A stretch of DNA of 64,000 nt from positions 75,492,206 through 75,556,205 of the forward strand of contig RSEF01000001.1 in NCBI GenBank assembly GCA_003993805.1. Reading direction: 5' to 3'. A model generated the notes under the pieces. It searched no databases. It was not told the origin of the DNA and saw nothing but the letters and a program-made list of their open reading frames with translations. A program made the position numbers and the translations under genes. Shown here in pieces: positions 30,147-43,690 of this stretch. Source of the DNA: Himantopus leucocephalus. Taxonomy: Eukaryota > Chordata > Aves > Charadriiformes > Recurvirostridae. Each line of letters opens with the position of its first letter. The first letter of the stretch is position 1.

Positions 30147-31539
30147 CTTCTATTTTGTAAAATCTTGATCACGCTGTTGCGATTTTCCACATGTGGTCAT
30201 GTGTACAACAGGAAGACTTACAGATGCCTAATCAGGGCCTTGGTATCTGTTGTGATAGTCTTCCAAGGACATACATGTGGAAGTAGGGAGTTTTCTTTGC
30301 TCCCTCCTTAAATCTGAAAATAACAGCCTGACCTAAAACTCAGCAGAACAACAGATAAAGCTCAGGGCTGAGGCTGGAAATGTTTAAACAATGGAGCAGT
30401 TCCCTTGGTTTGAACTTTTCTATAAGTGCTTTTCAATTATATCTTCCTGTTTACTGAAAAATAGCTTTTGAAAGGTACCTAGATCTCCGCATTCCTCTCA
30501 GCGGGAATGGAGGGATCCTAGCACGTTTCAGCATGTTGCCCTGAAAAATATACCGGTAATTTCATGAAACCTATGTCTGCCATGTGCCACACTTTGCAAG
30601 GTTAAACCTGCATGTTTAAAAGTTAGAAAGCTGTATGATCTTCCACAAGCCCTAGACTCCTAATCCACTTAGTAGCTCTTCAAATTTTACCTTCTGTTTC
30701 CTGCTTCCTTCTTCATGCTTCCCCTCATGCCTCCTCCAGCTTTTCACCTCTGTAGTGAAGCCTGTCTCCTCTCTCACGGAGTGCTATTTCCCAGCCTGTG
30801 ATCCACGTCCTCACAAAAAGATAATCAGAGACAGGAAAGCAATAAACTTTTATTCCCTAGAAGTATTTGACATCAATAAGATCAGTACACTTTCCAATCT
30901 CCTCTCTCCCTCAGCAGATAAGACTTGTGAGTAGATTGGCTTCTTTTCAAATGTGAAAGAAAAATGTTAGGGAAAACAGTTTGACACTGCTATAGCGGCA
31001 TGTAAGATAATTACTTGTAAGGAACCACATTTTTAACGTAAAATAACTATATTGGACAGGATGAAAATCTGTGCAAAACAACCTTGTTCACTCTTCGCCA
31101 AAGAATTGATCTTCGCTGAAGGAAGCATTAAGTGTTTATAGGAGCACGTCTCCTATACTTCCTCGCTCTTACAAGGTTTACTTTGTCCCAGTATAAACTG
31201 CCAGGTGGCTTTGTCTCACATGCAGCCAGTTCATAGAATCCTTTGAGTAGACAGGTGCGTCTTACGATATGTGACATCATAATTTTTCCTATGTACTGTA
31301 GAAAGATTGAACTTATTCCCAAAACTATCCTTAATATACGATCGGCCAACATTAGCAGCTCACTCCCGTGTGCAGGCACCAAGGCCCATTTCTGAAGACC
31401 CCTCAGCCTTGGGAACTGCCAGCAGCAGATGTAAATCCAAATGTTACAAATTGAGTCATTTGGTATTTTGTAATCAGTCTCTGCTGCAGTCCATTATTTC
31501 TTATTGTCTTGTTGACTAAGGAGGAAAATTAATCCCTGT

Positions 31540-31730
31540 GCAGTTTGTAACATCCTGTTTAAGTATTTGTAGGCATTTGTTGTCTTCCCTTAATCTTTTT
31601 CTAATCTGAGCAGATTCAGTTCTTTCAACCTTTCCTAATGGAGCTTCTTTTTAATTATTTTTAATCAGTTTGTTACTGTCCTTCAGGGAAAGCTTCACTT
31701 CTGAGTTAAATACAATTCGGACAGTGCCCT
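31540..31730 (-). repeat. Degraded CR1/L3-like LINE fragment, antisense
   Basis: The block with tttaagtatttgtaggcatt, then cagttctttcaacctttcct and a closing cggacagtgccctg follows a pattern I know from antisense copies of old sauropsid CR1-like elements. It is strongly diverged, so assignment rests on order and spacing of motifs. Confidence 0.5.
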
Positions 31731-32498
31731 GTCTCTAGGAAAGCTTTCATCTTTGTGTGAAATCTGCTTTCTGCAGCTGGAGAACTGTGACACTGCATGC
31801 AAAACTTCCCACTGCAGCCTCAGTTTTATGTGCCTGGTCTCTCCACTCCCTTGCACCTAAGCAATCATATACATAAATTAAAACAGTGGGCAGAGCAAGT
31901 GCAAAATGCAACCGTACGTTGTTGCATTAGGCTATTCACACTGCTGGGTAGTGGAGAACCTGGCCCTGAGATGTTCTGTGTACAGCTTGCCCATTACAGC
32001 TTGAATTCTAAGATGGAGTAATTCTACTTGATCTGCTTGATAATTATTAATAATGAGCGACCTTAAGCCTGTCATCATTTTTGGAGCATTGGCTTTGTCC
32101 CAAGTCATTTGGACAACACTTTGGAATACTTGGTTGAGTCTCTGAAAATAGCATGCGGTGCCTCCAGGGACAGTTTACCTCAAGGCTCTAACTGTAAACT
32201 AAAGAGTGTCATATTATTATAGATGGACTAAAGCCAAGTCTGGATGAGATCCAGGGCACTAACCTGTCCCTGGAAGAGATGCCTGAACTGGCACATAATG
32301 AGTTGACTCCCTCAAATTTCACTGAACAATCCTTGGTAGGCTTGCCCAGCCCCTAGGCAAAAAAATGTTTTAATAGTCTAAAACGGTGCAGTAGAGCCAC
32401 TACAACGTACTGAGAGCCACAACGTAGTGAGATTGAATCAGTGAAAACATTCAGAAGCATCACATCCCCAAGGACAGCATAGATTAGCATGTATAGAT

Positions 32499-32560
32499 GC
32501 AGTGGGTTAAAGAGGCTGGCCTGGAAGATCCTTCCATCTCTGAATCTGTGAGATCATACT
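32499..32560 (+). repeat. Possible CR1 3'-end fragment
   Basis: gcagtgggttaaagaggctg, then gcctggaagatccttccatc and tctgaatctgtgagatca matches the usual order of a CR1 3' end (ggactagatgacct, ggtcccttccaac, attctatga). It is diverged. The 280 bases upstream may belong to the same or another old element, but I cannot classify them. Confidence 0.45.
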
Positions 32561-34089
32561 TCCAAGAGTTACTAAATGAGCTTGAAACTGGAGCTCACGT
32601 TCACCCTTACAATTCCCATCATGAAATCAAACAAACTGCACAACAGATATAATTTACTTTGCTGACAGCATTGACATATTTTGTGAGCTTTTCTCATCCC
32701 CTCACAGCCTGTTGCAGCCAATGAGGAAGATGTTGTGAGGAATACAAAGATATTGCCACAAAGTGGAAGACATTAAACGCAGAGCTGCAACCCCCAATTT
32801 TCGCCAGCTGTGTTTTTCCTTCTAACCCTTTATTCTTGCAGCACTTAGGCTTGAATTAGTAAGGCTTTCCACACAAGAGAATGATCTGATTCTAAGAATA
32901 TATCTGTCTACGTGTTTCCATGGTGTTTATTCCGCATCCACCCCCACCCCTCCAAGAAAATGTTGGGGTTTTATTGTTGTGGGGTTGAGGTTTTTTAATC
33001 ATCTTTTTGGCAGGGTTTTGCATGGTTGTGAAAAAATTACAAAGAATAAGCACGCAAGTATGAGCAACCCATCTCTGTGACTGCAGAGGTTATTTCATCT
33101 CCGTCTGCTCTAACAGTGGTGGGTAAGGGGAGAGGCTCATAGTTCGGAGCACTGAAGGGCCACAGCATTAATGAACTGAAAAAGCAGTATCCATGCCTAA
33201 TTTGCATAAAAGTTGGCCTAAATCTGTTTTCCTTTTTCTCATGAACAACTGCACATGCAACTGTCATGATTGCCTGTACTGCTACCTTGAAAGCAAGTAA
33301 CAGCAGTGACTTGCTGGTTGCCACCTGCCACAAAAACCTGCTGCTGAACACTCGTTCAATGCAAAATAGGCACTCACTGTGTCAAATGAAGTTTCCGTGG
33401 GCCCTTCAGACCTCAACTTTGGACCTCTTGGCCCTCTTCCTCTATATGGAAAGAAACTCTGCATTAAAAATAAGCTGCTTCGGGTTGGTTATGGGGAGGT
33501 GTTAGTGGAGACCCTCTGCCCAGTGCTCCTGCGTGGGAAGGACCTCTTTAATAGCCCTGTCCTTCTGTTGCCCTTTCTCTATTCTTTCTTCTTTTGTTCT
33601 TTCTTAGACTTTTTCCTAATTGCTGCTGTCTAATCACCACAGAGACCTTTCTTGTCTTTAATCTTTTATCCCAGAGCTATAAAATTAAGAGCTAAGCTAC
33701 TGGGATATTTCTATATGACTTAGGATTTTGAGCACCTCTGTTTGCGGGTGCACTGCTTGGGTCCTACTGCCAGTTTTTCAAGAACTGATGGTCATTTCCT
33801 CCTAAAACAATCGTCTTCAGAGTTGTTAAGTTCAGACCCATATCCACTAGACAGATTCACAAATAACAGACTTTGGTTCCTTATCCAGACCTTGGGAAAG
33901 AAAAAGGCTGAGGAATATGCCCCAGGTCAGAACAAAAGTGGTGGCTCTAGAACCGACTATTTATAAAACTCATGTTTATTTTGAGTTTAATTTGTTTCAA
34001 CATCCTGTTTTCAAAACAAAGAGCAATACAGCTAATCCCTCACCAGTCTTACTGTGAGTAATAAGTCTTTCCTGCCTGCAAAGATAATT

Positions 34090-34140
34090 GGTCCACTAAT
34101 ATTGGCCTTATTCATTGATTTCAGTGGGATTTCTGCCTAA
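34090..34140 (+). repeat. Ancient palindromic-family repeat relic
   Basis: Contains cattgatttcagtggga (34113-34129) after ggcctta, similar to the arm shared with the copies near 53063, 55130 and 56161. Confidence 0.35.
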
Positions 34141-35977
34141 GCAGGACTTGAGGGCTCAGTATGATGGGTGGTCATACCATCGTAAGCGTACAGTTTAGTT
34201 GTGCCCATGGCTTCCTCTAGAACTGTCTCCTTTTAACTCCGATGCTCTGAACTGCACCCAAATTGGAGGCCTAAAAACAATATTGGGCACGTGTCCCTGA
34301 AGATGCAAAGTGACCAGAAGTAGAAAATGAAGGTTTTGGGGCTCAACCAGAGGAATATTTACCACAGGACATCTACACTATGGATTTTTAAAGCACATCT
34401 AGAAGAAATCAGTCCTGCACATAATGCTGATCTTGCCTACTTGGTGTTGCTGATAAGACTTAGAAAAAGAGAAAGGGCAATCTTGTCTGCCAGTAATGCA
34501 GTTGCACCTCATTCAGGCTATTTGATAGTAATTTCTCCAGTGAACCTTTAGTGCTTATAAAATATCTGAGTGGCTAGTTTGCCTGTAAGATGAAGGTTTA
34601 TTAGCTGAGTGCTATGAGTTCTAGATATTATACATTTTATTTGTGACTCTTGGGTGTGATTTCCCAACTGAAAGCTGGATTCATCATCTAAAATGTAGAA
34701 GGGATTTCTAGGAATATCACAGATTGGGAACTGGCTGCAAAGGAAACTGGGATTTACTGATCAAGTGCGAAAAAAGAATCCACAGTCATGCCTCCGCTTA
34801 GTAAAGAAGGTAGTGATTATCTACAGCTTACAGTACTGTGTTTCGTTGTCTTTATTTTTAAGGATTTAATTGACTCCGTAAATCTATGAACAGCGTGTGT
34901 TTGTGTATTTCCTGTGCATGCAACAATCAGTGCTGTTCTGATATACTTGTCATAGAATTTGCTATCAGTCTGCGCTGAGGTAAATAAAGCGGTTATAAAA
35001 CAGCGATACAGTAAAACAGGTAGAAAACCCTTTCTGGATAATCAGCTCTGCAAATGTAAATACAAAATAAACAGACACAGGGAGGGAAAGCCCAGAATTC
35101 TAAGATGAAATGCAATCTTTAGATTTGGAAACCCACAATCCTAGGGGGTATTTTCATGCTTGAAATCAGCACTTTATTCTTTTGGAGTGAATTTCCAAAG
35201 CCTTTAAAAGATGAAAGGTTTTTAAATAACGGAGCAGCAGTAAGAGATGGAACTGCTCCAGTAGCTGTAATGAAAGAACTATCAGCCCTGTGGCTAAATA
35301 GCCTTTGGGCTTTTGGATAACTTTTTCAAAGATCAATCTTTTCCTTTTAAAGGGGAAAAAAAAGCTATACACAGTTACGTAGGAACAAGGCAACTCACGT
35401 AAAGCTCCGTAACTTTTGCCTCTGGAGGCCTGAATTCAAATCCTGGTTAAGTCACACAAGTCAAAATCATTTTTGAAGGTCACTACACGGTATTTCTGCA
35501 AATTGCACATTCACCCAACAAGCTAACCCGCTTGTCTAATGGGTCACATGAGAGAATGGAGAGCCTTAATGGGTGCTGTTACCTGTATAGGAACCTGACT
35601 TAGGCAGAACGCTGCAGATGGATCAATGACAGCATCTCCTTTAAGCAGATCTACTGTTCAGGAACCAAGAGTACTGGGATAAGAAGGCAAAAGTAATGCC
35701 ACTGTTTGTTAGCTGTTAAGTAGGGAGGAGGTAAGGAAAATGGTCTGTCAGCCATCTACATCAACAAGCAGAATAGATCAAGAGCAAGGGCTTGGCATAC
35801 TAGACTCCAGGCTATGTTTGTGGAAAGTCCTGAAGACTTGCTCTGTCTGGACCTAGCATCTTTAAGATGGGGCATCTTTAACCTGGTTCAGTGTTCTTTC
35901 TTGGGCCTGTTCTTTCCCAGCTGGTCTGTATGACACAGTCAGCCTCAGTGCAGACAGAGAGTGACCTAAGCCACCAT

Positions 35978-36022
35978 TTAAAAAAAACCAACCAACCAAA
36001 ACAAAACAAAAACAAAAAAACT
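35978..36022 (+). repeat. A-rich (CCAA/CAAA)n simple repeat
   Basis: A run of about 45 A and C residues with ccaaccaacc followed by aaaacaaaac units. It could be an old A-rich tail, but no element body is recognisable beside it. Confidence 0.7.
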
Positions 36023-39000
36023 TTTGAGGGAATAGTTTAGAGGGAATTATTTACATCCTCAAAGGGCAACAGTTCCAGCACACTCTAGAATATGAGTTAC
36101 TTTATCACTTGGCAATAAATGTATTTCAGTATTTCACTTTTGGATAGCACAGGCACCCACCAAATTAAATCCAAAATTACTACACAGAGGGATTTTGATT
36201 GCAGTTAGTTGTCTATTTGCATTTCTGTATTGGAAGTTGCATAGGTGTTTTTGGAAGATAGGTTCCAAAGAATTATTTTTAGGCTGCTATCACTGCTACA
36301 ATGGTGACTCAGAATGAGGGGATACTCTGAAATCAGTGGGTCATATCATTCAACATCTATTTTGTTCTAGAAACAATAGATCCAGCTCATAGCTGCATTC
36401 ATTTTAAATATGTTTCATTCATCTCTCTCCAGTGTTGCCCTCAAGGTCCTCAGTATGCTCTGTATGCTGAAGGATGAGTTCTGATCTTCCACTGACGTAG
36501 ACTCAGTTCTCTGCCTTCTGTGGAGGTAGTCTAGAATTAACACTTTGGCAAAAACGATTTGAATTGGTCGTGCAAGTGCAGGAACGCAAAGGAAGTTGTT
36601 ATGATACAGAATGCCATTAATCTCTTGTCCATGCACTGCTATAGGTTTAGTGGGAAGCAATTTATCAAGTTGAAACTGAAGGGAAGAACTGAGATGAGGT
36701 GGCCAGGGCACTAACTTTGGCAGCCTAAAAGATGGCAAAAAGTCCTTCCCAGGCCTACATTTCTCAAACTGATTCTCCTCTAGTTTATTTTATTTCTGCA
36801 GCATCAGGGCATTTGGACTTCTGGTGACCACACTCGCATTACTTTTAATTACTACTTTTCCAAAATAAATTGAAAAAAAAAGCAAACTTTAATTATTCTT
36901 TGAGGGCTAACTATGGACAGAAGTAACCATGAGCAATCAATTATGATACCAATAATTCTTCCTTAAGTCTCAGTGGAAGACATGGTCTGATTGATCCAAA
37001 ATTACATGGACAATTATTCTATGCTAAACTGAATTGAAATGGATTTAATTATTTTTTTTTCTCTTTTACATATTAAATCTGGAGAAAGAGAGTGAGGTGG
37101 CAAAGCAGGAGGCTTATTGGAGCTCAGAATTTGTCTTTGATTCTTGCTGTGTAACTAATGTTTTCAGTGGGAATTCAGAATCCCTGTCTTGCCAAGCATG
37201 CTGCAGAGATATGTAGCCCCCTCCAGTTTTCACAGAAAAATAGAAAAGTCCCGCAAGAAAGCACAGAGAGTACAGGTGGGATGGGAGGAGGTGTAAATGG
37301 TAGATTCCTGATTATTTCTCTTTTCCCTCCCCTAGTATAGCTGACTACAGGAATTTCCCAGTGGTACTTGCAATAACAAAATGTAATATGCTGAGGTTTT
37401 GTCAGCAAAATCCACTTTTCAGATAGTTGATTTGCCATCGTAATCCATGGCCCTTTGGAATGTTACTAGTGCTAATAAATGTTGCAATTTTGTGAGAAGA
37501 AAACCCAGTAACACTGGTGTTTGCTTTAAGTCAAGGGAGAGCCTAGCTTATTATTCCTACCTTTTGAAATGAAAAGTGTGAAGTCAAATGCCAGTGGCCT
37601 TTGCCATCAGTTGAAATTGTACAGTAAGCTTGTGTGAAGGCCATTCAAAATTACAGCTTTAATTAAGACAGTAGTAAATACACCCAAGTCAATATTGCCC
37701 ACTTACCTCCTCAGCAAGCACAAGCTACTGTGCCATAGAAGTAAGAAGGGACCAGTAAGCATTTTCAACAGAAATAGCTTGCAGTGGAAAAACAGTTCAG
37801 CTCAATCATTGTGTGCTACAGACGTTTTAACCTGCTGATATTTGAATGCAAATTTTAATTCTCTTCCCACTCTCAGACAGGGACCTTATATTTCCCATAA
37901 TAACTCAGTCTGTTACAGAATAGCTGACTGGAAAAAAAAAATTTGTGCACCTAAACCGAAAACAGCTGCAATATGAATCTGGAACTTTACCAAAGGAGGA
38001 AATAGTGTTGTGGAGTCCAGTGGTTATACACAGGGGGCTAAAAAACACAGTGGAAGGATTCAGTGTCAGCATACAGTATCAGTAATCCAGGACTAGGTGG
38101 TTGAAAGTTGGGGTTTTTGTATGTGTCTCAGACTTTATGTAGTCTTTTGCAGCTGAGAAAGTGTGCTTATCCTTGAAAAGGTGGGGCCAGCATTTAATGA
38201 GTGATGAAAATATGACTCAGTGCTGTTACAAAGAAATAAGCTTGGCAAATTCTACTGGTAGCAGTGCACTTCCCGCATATGGTATGCAACAAAAACCAAA
38301 TACAGTTTGCTTCACATCTTTTATGTATTCTTCATTAAATGGAGTTCATATAACAGCAAAATGCCATTCCACTGTGATTGTATAACTTCAGAGAAGCTCA
38401 AGCAGCTGTTTTATGTGTTTTCACTTTGCCATCAAGCACCTGCTGACATGGTTATAAGGCAGTGCTTCTAGATCTCCACTGTAGCCTTGTTCTTACACAG
38501 GTTGCAGCAGCCTGGTAGGGCTCTTCTGCAGGACTCCTTCCTTTACACAGTCTCCCCAAGAAGTTCAAGCCAGGCAAGGTGTGTCTTTTGCAGGAGTGCG
38601 TGCTCTCATGACTCTGAGGTTGAGCCCAGCACTGCTTTCACTTGTCTTCTCTGTAGTGCTGTGTGGGAAGCTTGGTCAGTTCTGGAGACGTCACCCTCTC
38701 GTCAGGGAGATCAGACAGCATAGCAGTGAACTATAGCTACACCCAGTTTTTCTACAATAAAACAGGAATTGCGGTTCACCTGGATGAGAGCAAGTCTACT
38801 TGGGTGAAGACATCTACAGCAGATTCAACACAGTCTTTCTTAGCAACCTCTGCAGACTTCATCTTCTCAGATCTGTCTGCCCCCTTCCCCTTCATTCTTC
38901 TGGAGTCATCTTCCATTGCTGCAGTTTCTGTGATTCTTTCCCAAGGGTTCTCTGTTGCAAATTAATCTCTTCCCTTGATGTTTCTGTTGTCCTCATCAAG

Positions 39001-39349
39001 GCAGTCCTTTCTCAGTTAATGGCTCTATTTAGCTCCTGCAGAGAGTTCTGTACAAATTGCCAATATTTGTAGCTCAGGGTGGAATTTTAATTTGCTCTTT
39101 CCATCACTACACAGCATACAGAACAATTGGGGAACCAAGGAACACATAGGAATCTTATTATTCTTCCCACTGCCCACGTATGATGAATCTTGCCTATATT
39201 ATTTGCTTTTATCCTACAGTGACCATATAGCAAAATAATCCGTCTGGAGCATTCTCTGCCATGGTTCATGATCCCTGTGCACTTGTCTTCATTCAGTCCT
39301 GTCTTGCCTTTCTCATCTGAAGACACTCTGAAAAAAGGTTATAGATGTC

Positions 39350-39425
39350 TGTATGCACATATAAATGTCTATCTACATATATAGAATACATGTCTATATG
39401 TATATATAGAACGCATATATGGAAT
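39350..39425 (+). repeat. Degenerate AT-rich (TATA/CATA) low-complexity stretch
   Basis: Repeated acatatat and gtctatat-like words occur over about 75 bases without a strict period. Confidence 0.55.
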
Positions 39426-40167
39426 TTGTAAAATTCCATAATTGAGGTAACATAGTGAGAAGAACTTTAGAAACAAGTGCTTGGAGAGAACAACTGAGCT
39501 TAAAATTTGGCTTCTCTTTCAGTACTTCAAAATAAAAGATGTGATTGTCTAACAAATAATTTCTAACAGGAGCAACTGATCAAGTGCTGGTCCTTCCTTA
39601 GAGTGTCATCAGTTCAGACTGAAGCTGGGTTGAACTCTCCAGTCTCGCCTCCATATCCACCTGATAGCGCCAGCTACAAAATGTGGAATATTTCAGAACA
39701 ATTGTAATAAGCAACTGTGACTTAGGGTCCCTTTAAGACTATTAGGATGTTGATACTTAGAAAGAAATTCTACCCAGAATAAGAGCGTCTGGAGTCCTTT
39801 GCTTCTATTTTAAGCCATTCAGAAGCAATTTTATTCCATTGTTCCGAAGTCCATAAAGGCAAGTCTAGTTTATTTTAGTTTTTATATTTTTGCTTATTAG
39901 AAGGTTTGGAATTTTGTATTTTTTTTAACCCCCATCTCTGTCCTTTGGCCTTGAGTCAGCTTTGAGACCTTAAATTCCCACTCCTTATCACCTGTCTTAG
40001 AGACTCAGGAAGGCTGAAAGAGTATTTCAGGTTGACAAGATAAGTGATAATACTTCTCAGGATGCACTAGAATGTCTAGACTGAAATGCTTCGATCTTTT
40101 TTTATCATTTCTTAGTCACTATATACATAAAACTTCTAATTTTTCCCAGGGAGTTTCAGAAAATTAG

Positions 40168-40267
40168 NNNNNNNNNNNNNNNNNNNNNNNNNNNNNNNNN
40201 NNNNNNNNNNNNNNNNNNNNNNNNNNNNNNNNNNNNNNNNNNNNNNNNNNNNNNNNNNNNNNNNNNN
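40168..40267. other. Assembly gap of 100 N
   Basis: Exactly 100 N residues, a placeholder length. A relic of the palindromic repeat family lies about 35 bases to its right. No coding sequence abuts the gap, and intron 7 would otherwise be continuous. Confidence 0.98.
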
Positions 40268-40299
40268 GTTTCAGTTCATTTCTGCTGGTAACAATAATA

Positions 40300-40372
40300 T
40301 TGACCATTGACTTCAATGGAGTTACTCATATGCCTTAAATTATGCACATACGTGAGTACTGGATTAAAACCC
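40300..40372 (+). repeat. Ancient palindromic-family repeat relic
   Basis: Contains the near-palindrome ccattgacttcaatgg (40304-40319), then agttactcatatgccttaaa and ttatgcacatacgtgagtac. This order of motifs recurs in sauropsid intronic repeats. The element may extend into the adjacent gap. Confidence 0.5.
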
Positions 40373-40950
40373 AACCAAGCTAAGACAACTAATTAGATTT
40401 TAAATATTGAAGGATTTGCATGGTGCAATCTTCATCCTTAGGATAATAATGCAATAAGTCTAAATTCAGCTTTAAGGATATATGATGGGTAATAGGAAAT
40501 ATGATCCTTTTCTTGCTCCTTCTGTGAATGGTGAAGTCAGATGGATTCATGCTGTGTAGACACTTGCTTGAGGTGTATGTGGAGACCAGCCAGGGATTTC
40601 TCAAGTAAAAATGTTCTTTTTTTCGTGTCCTTATTGACATGATATGCAGCAGCCTCACGCTGTTCAGGCTCCAAACAAACCAGCAGATTCAGGACATGCA
40701 GGATTTCAGTGCTATACAAGCAATCCCATAGTTTGCCCCACAGGTTCAAAAAAAGTGCTTATGGACCTTAACATACACAGAAGGTCAATTTTAGTACTGT
40801 GTCCCTTTTTACTGAACCTTTAGTTCTATGCCCCCTGATTGAAATCTTTCTGGGGTTTCTTTTAAGCCTTTATAGTTTTGCAAAAAAAGTTAGAAATTGT
40901 GAATAACAATGAATAATTTCCTTGTTAAAAGCAGTGGGGCTTACAATGGT

Positions 40951-41166
40951 TTGCAAAATGCATCGTTAATATATTTATCATAAGTATTACATAAAAAAAA
41001 GTATAACATAAGCAGTGTACTGTTTAGAGGTCAGAGAAAAATCCAATGTGCAGGATTNAGTTGCAAAATGCATCATTAATATATTTATCATAAGTATTAC
41101 ATAAAAAAAGTATAACATAAGTAGTGTACTGTTTAGAGGTCAGAGAAAAATCCAATGTGCAGGATT
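40951..41166 (+). repeat. Near-identical tandem duplication around a single N (probable assembly artefact)
   Basis: Copy A is 40951-41057 and copy B is 41061-41166, separated by one N (41058) and two bases. They differ by G/A in catcgtt against catcatt, by one A in an A run, and by C/T in agcag against agtag. Differences of this size look like two alleles of one locus whose overlapping contig ends were not merged. Confidence 0.85.
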
Positions 41167-42639
41167 TGTTACCATAGCTAACCAACAATGCTAAATTTTT
41201 GCAAATTTAGGGGTTGGTTTATTTGTGTCACAGTCTCAATAGTCACAGTCCAATTACCTAAGAGTTGTTTAAGAGCATGACCACTAAAGAGACAGTTGTC
41301 AGGTGTCTTAGATTGCTAAGGAGAAGAAGTTGTGAGAAAAAAAGGAGTCAAACCTTCACAAGTCCTCTGCCGGCTCTGGCTACTAGCAAGAGTTTTCAGG
41401 GCAAAGACTGCAAGTACTGCAGAGCCAAGGTGTTCCTAAGCCTGAATCAGCTCTGCAGTTGAGAAGTTCACCAGAAAAGAATGATTTATTGAACAAATTG
41501 TTTCTTTTTTGTTTGCAGAGCAGCCTCAAAACTCATGCTATCACCAGTTATAGTTGTTAGTTGGATGTTCTTAGGAACTGCCAGCAATACCCTTTTTTTT
41601 TCATTTGGGATTAATATTTTGTTCCTCAGCTATTTCTGCTGACATAGTATATCTAGCATGAAGAAAGGTAGCAAAATGAATCTTTCAAAGTTTTGCTTTT
41701 TCACTGGACAAATTTATCCAGACACTTTCTGGGAAGTTCACCCTGCCTCAGTTACTTCTGAAGGGTTACATTGGTTTTATGAGACCTTTTTTGTTTCCTG
41801 ACTGTACGAATGCAAGGCATTTTAGTCAGCCTCTGAAGTTTCAGAAACAAAGCAAAGTTTTAACTATCATGAAAGCATCATGAAGATGTAATGGAAGCCA
41901 AAGAAATAGTAGAAGAATAGAAGTACTTTCCTCTCTAGGCTACATAGCCCTTGCCTGAGATGTAGGATTTACTGATTGTCTATGATGTAAATTTTTTTTT
42001 AATCTTTAATATTGTCAGCTGTAAAGGGTGAAGTTCTGTTTATTTTAATTGTTTTTGTACCTGAGTTCTGACTAAAACATTTTAGGGAAAACATTTTTCC
42101 CTTACAGTGTAAAAGAGAGTGTCAGCCTATAAAAAAAGTTTCTGGTGTTGTTTAAGCAGAGTTTAAAGTTGTGGTTCCATAAGTATTTGTGTGAATGAAA
42201 TGCTTACACTCAAATACTCATGGGAAGAGAAGGAAAGAGAGAATGGAAAGGAAAATTTATGTTTGAATCCAAACCTCTCTACTGAGTAATTGATCCATGA
42301 TAAATATCTAAATCTCACACTAGTATCTCCATGGCCCTTTAGGTATCACCTGAGCCATGCCTGTCAGGAGGGTAACATTTGATCTTTCATCTAAGCTAAG
42401 GAAATCACTTCTACTCATCCATAAAGTTATGAAAGTGCTTAAGTACTTTACCTGAAAAAGATGGTTTTCAAAATGAGAAGCAGGAAGCTATATTCAGCAA
42501 CAATTAAGTGTTGCCTCTTCTTTCTGCTGTCTCCTTCTCCCAGTATTCTCCAACTTTATTTCCCTATATCATTACAAGAAAGTCTTGCTTTCAGCTAGAG
42601 ATCTTGCTACTGGCCATGACCATTACATATGGCCAGATC

Positions 42640-42850
42640 ATTTCCTGAGGCAGTGAATTCCACAGATTGGTTGTAGGCTGCATAAAACAGTATTTCTACA
42701 CAAAATTTCCAAATTTACTGCCCTTCAATTTTATTGAGTACTCTGGTCGTCTTGATTAATGTTACTCTGTGAAAGGTTACACACTTCATTATAGAATACT
42801 TGAAGCACTTGACTTGTATTTTAAAAAGGCTATCATAACATTCTATAGTC
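42640..42850 (-). repeat. Degraded CR1/L3-like LINE fragment, antisense
   Basis: The order ctgaggcagtgaattccaca, then gcataaaacagtatttctac, then aaatttactgcccttcaatt, then ttattgagtactctggtcgt and gtgaaaggttacacacttca is one I recognise from antisense copies of old LINEs in turtles, crocodilians and birds. The copy is diverged and has no readable reverse-transcriptase frame. Confidence 0.55.
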
Positions 42851-43690
42851 ATTAGAAATCAATTAGCAATTCATTCAAGAAATAGACGACTAGCCCTGGT
42901 GTCCTAACTAACTTACTTTCCATTAAGCTGCAGCTCTCCAGTGTTGTGCACTGAACAAGTCAGACTTCAATTTTTAATTCAGCTTGTTGCTTTCCAATGA
43001 CAGCTGCCCTTCTATGATGGATTAAACTTTTCCTGTAACTTTCAGTTATTTTTGAAAGACATTTGGCACAAAGTGTCAGTGTGGGGGTGTGTGAATTATA
43101 AAGTCAGCAGAATTTAGTGAATTGTGTCTACCCCTCCCATCAAGTGACTGAAAGACCTCCACTGTGTGCTTGGTGATGCTGAACCATTATGTTTAATAGA
43201 TAATATGCCTTTAACATTATCTTTGAACTATGATGCCTGTGTAATGAATGAGATACTTGCAAAATGGGCCAGACTATTACCTCTGGGGAAAAAAAAAATT
43301 CTCCAAACAAGTAAAGCATGCGTATCTCCTGTGGCTTTACCAATATGTCTTCACCTAGTTCTGAAGAACCAGAAGACATAGGCACAAAGGTCTATTTATA
43401 GAGAAAAACAGACTTTTTATTCCTTGGCCCCTGCTGAAATTGCTGGTTGTAATTGTGATCAGCAACCTACAGAATTAAAAATCCTGGTGTTATTTCTAGG
43501 AGATTATCTGTATCACTGAGAGAAAAGCCTTCAACTGGATGTTGAAATGCTGTAGTCATGATAGCAATTAAGGATGCTTGGCAAAGGAAGAGCTCCTATC
43601 AAGTACACAAGGCCCATCAGACCTCAAATATGCTGAAATGCCCTCTTTTCATCATGATGCTGAGTGGTTTCTTTGACAGTACCCAGTGAG

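Noticed and set aside
39350..39425. Considered as a microsatellite with regulatory potential
   Set aside because: No fixed period or motif; only low-complexity AT-rich sequence.
40951..41166. Considered as a genuine tandem repeat or minisatellite
   Set aside because: Exactly two copies, separated by an isolated N, with allele-like differences. The same pattern occurs at two other isolated Ns.
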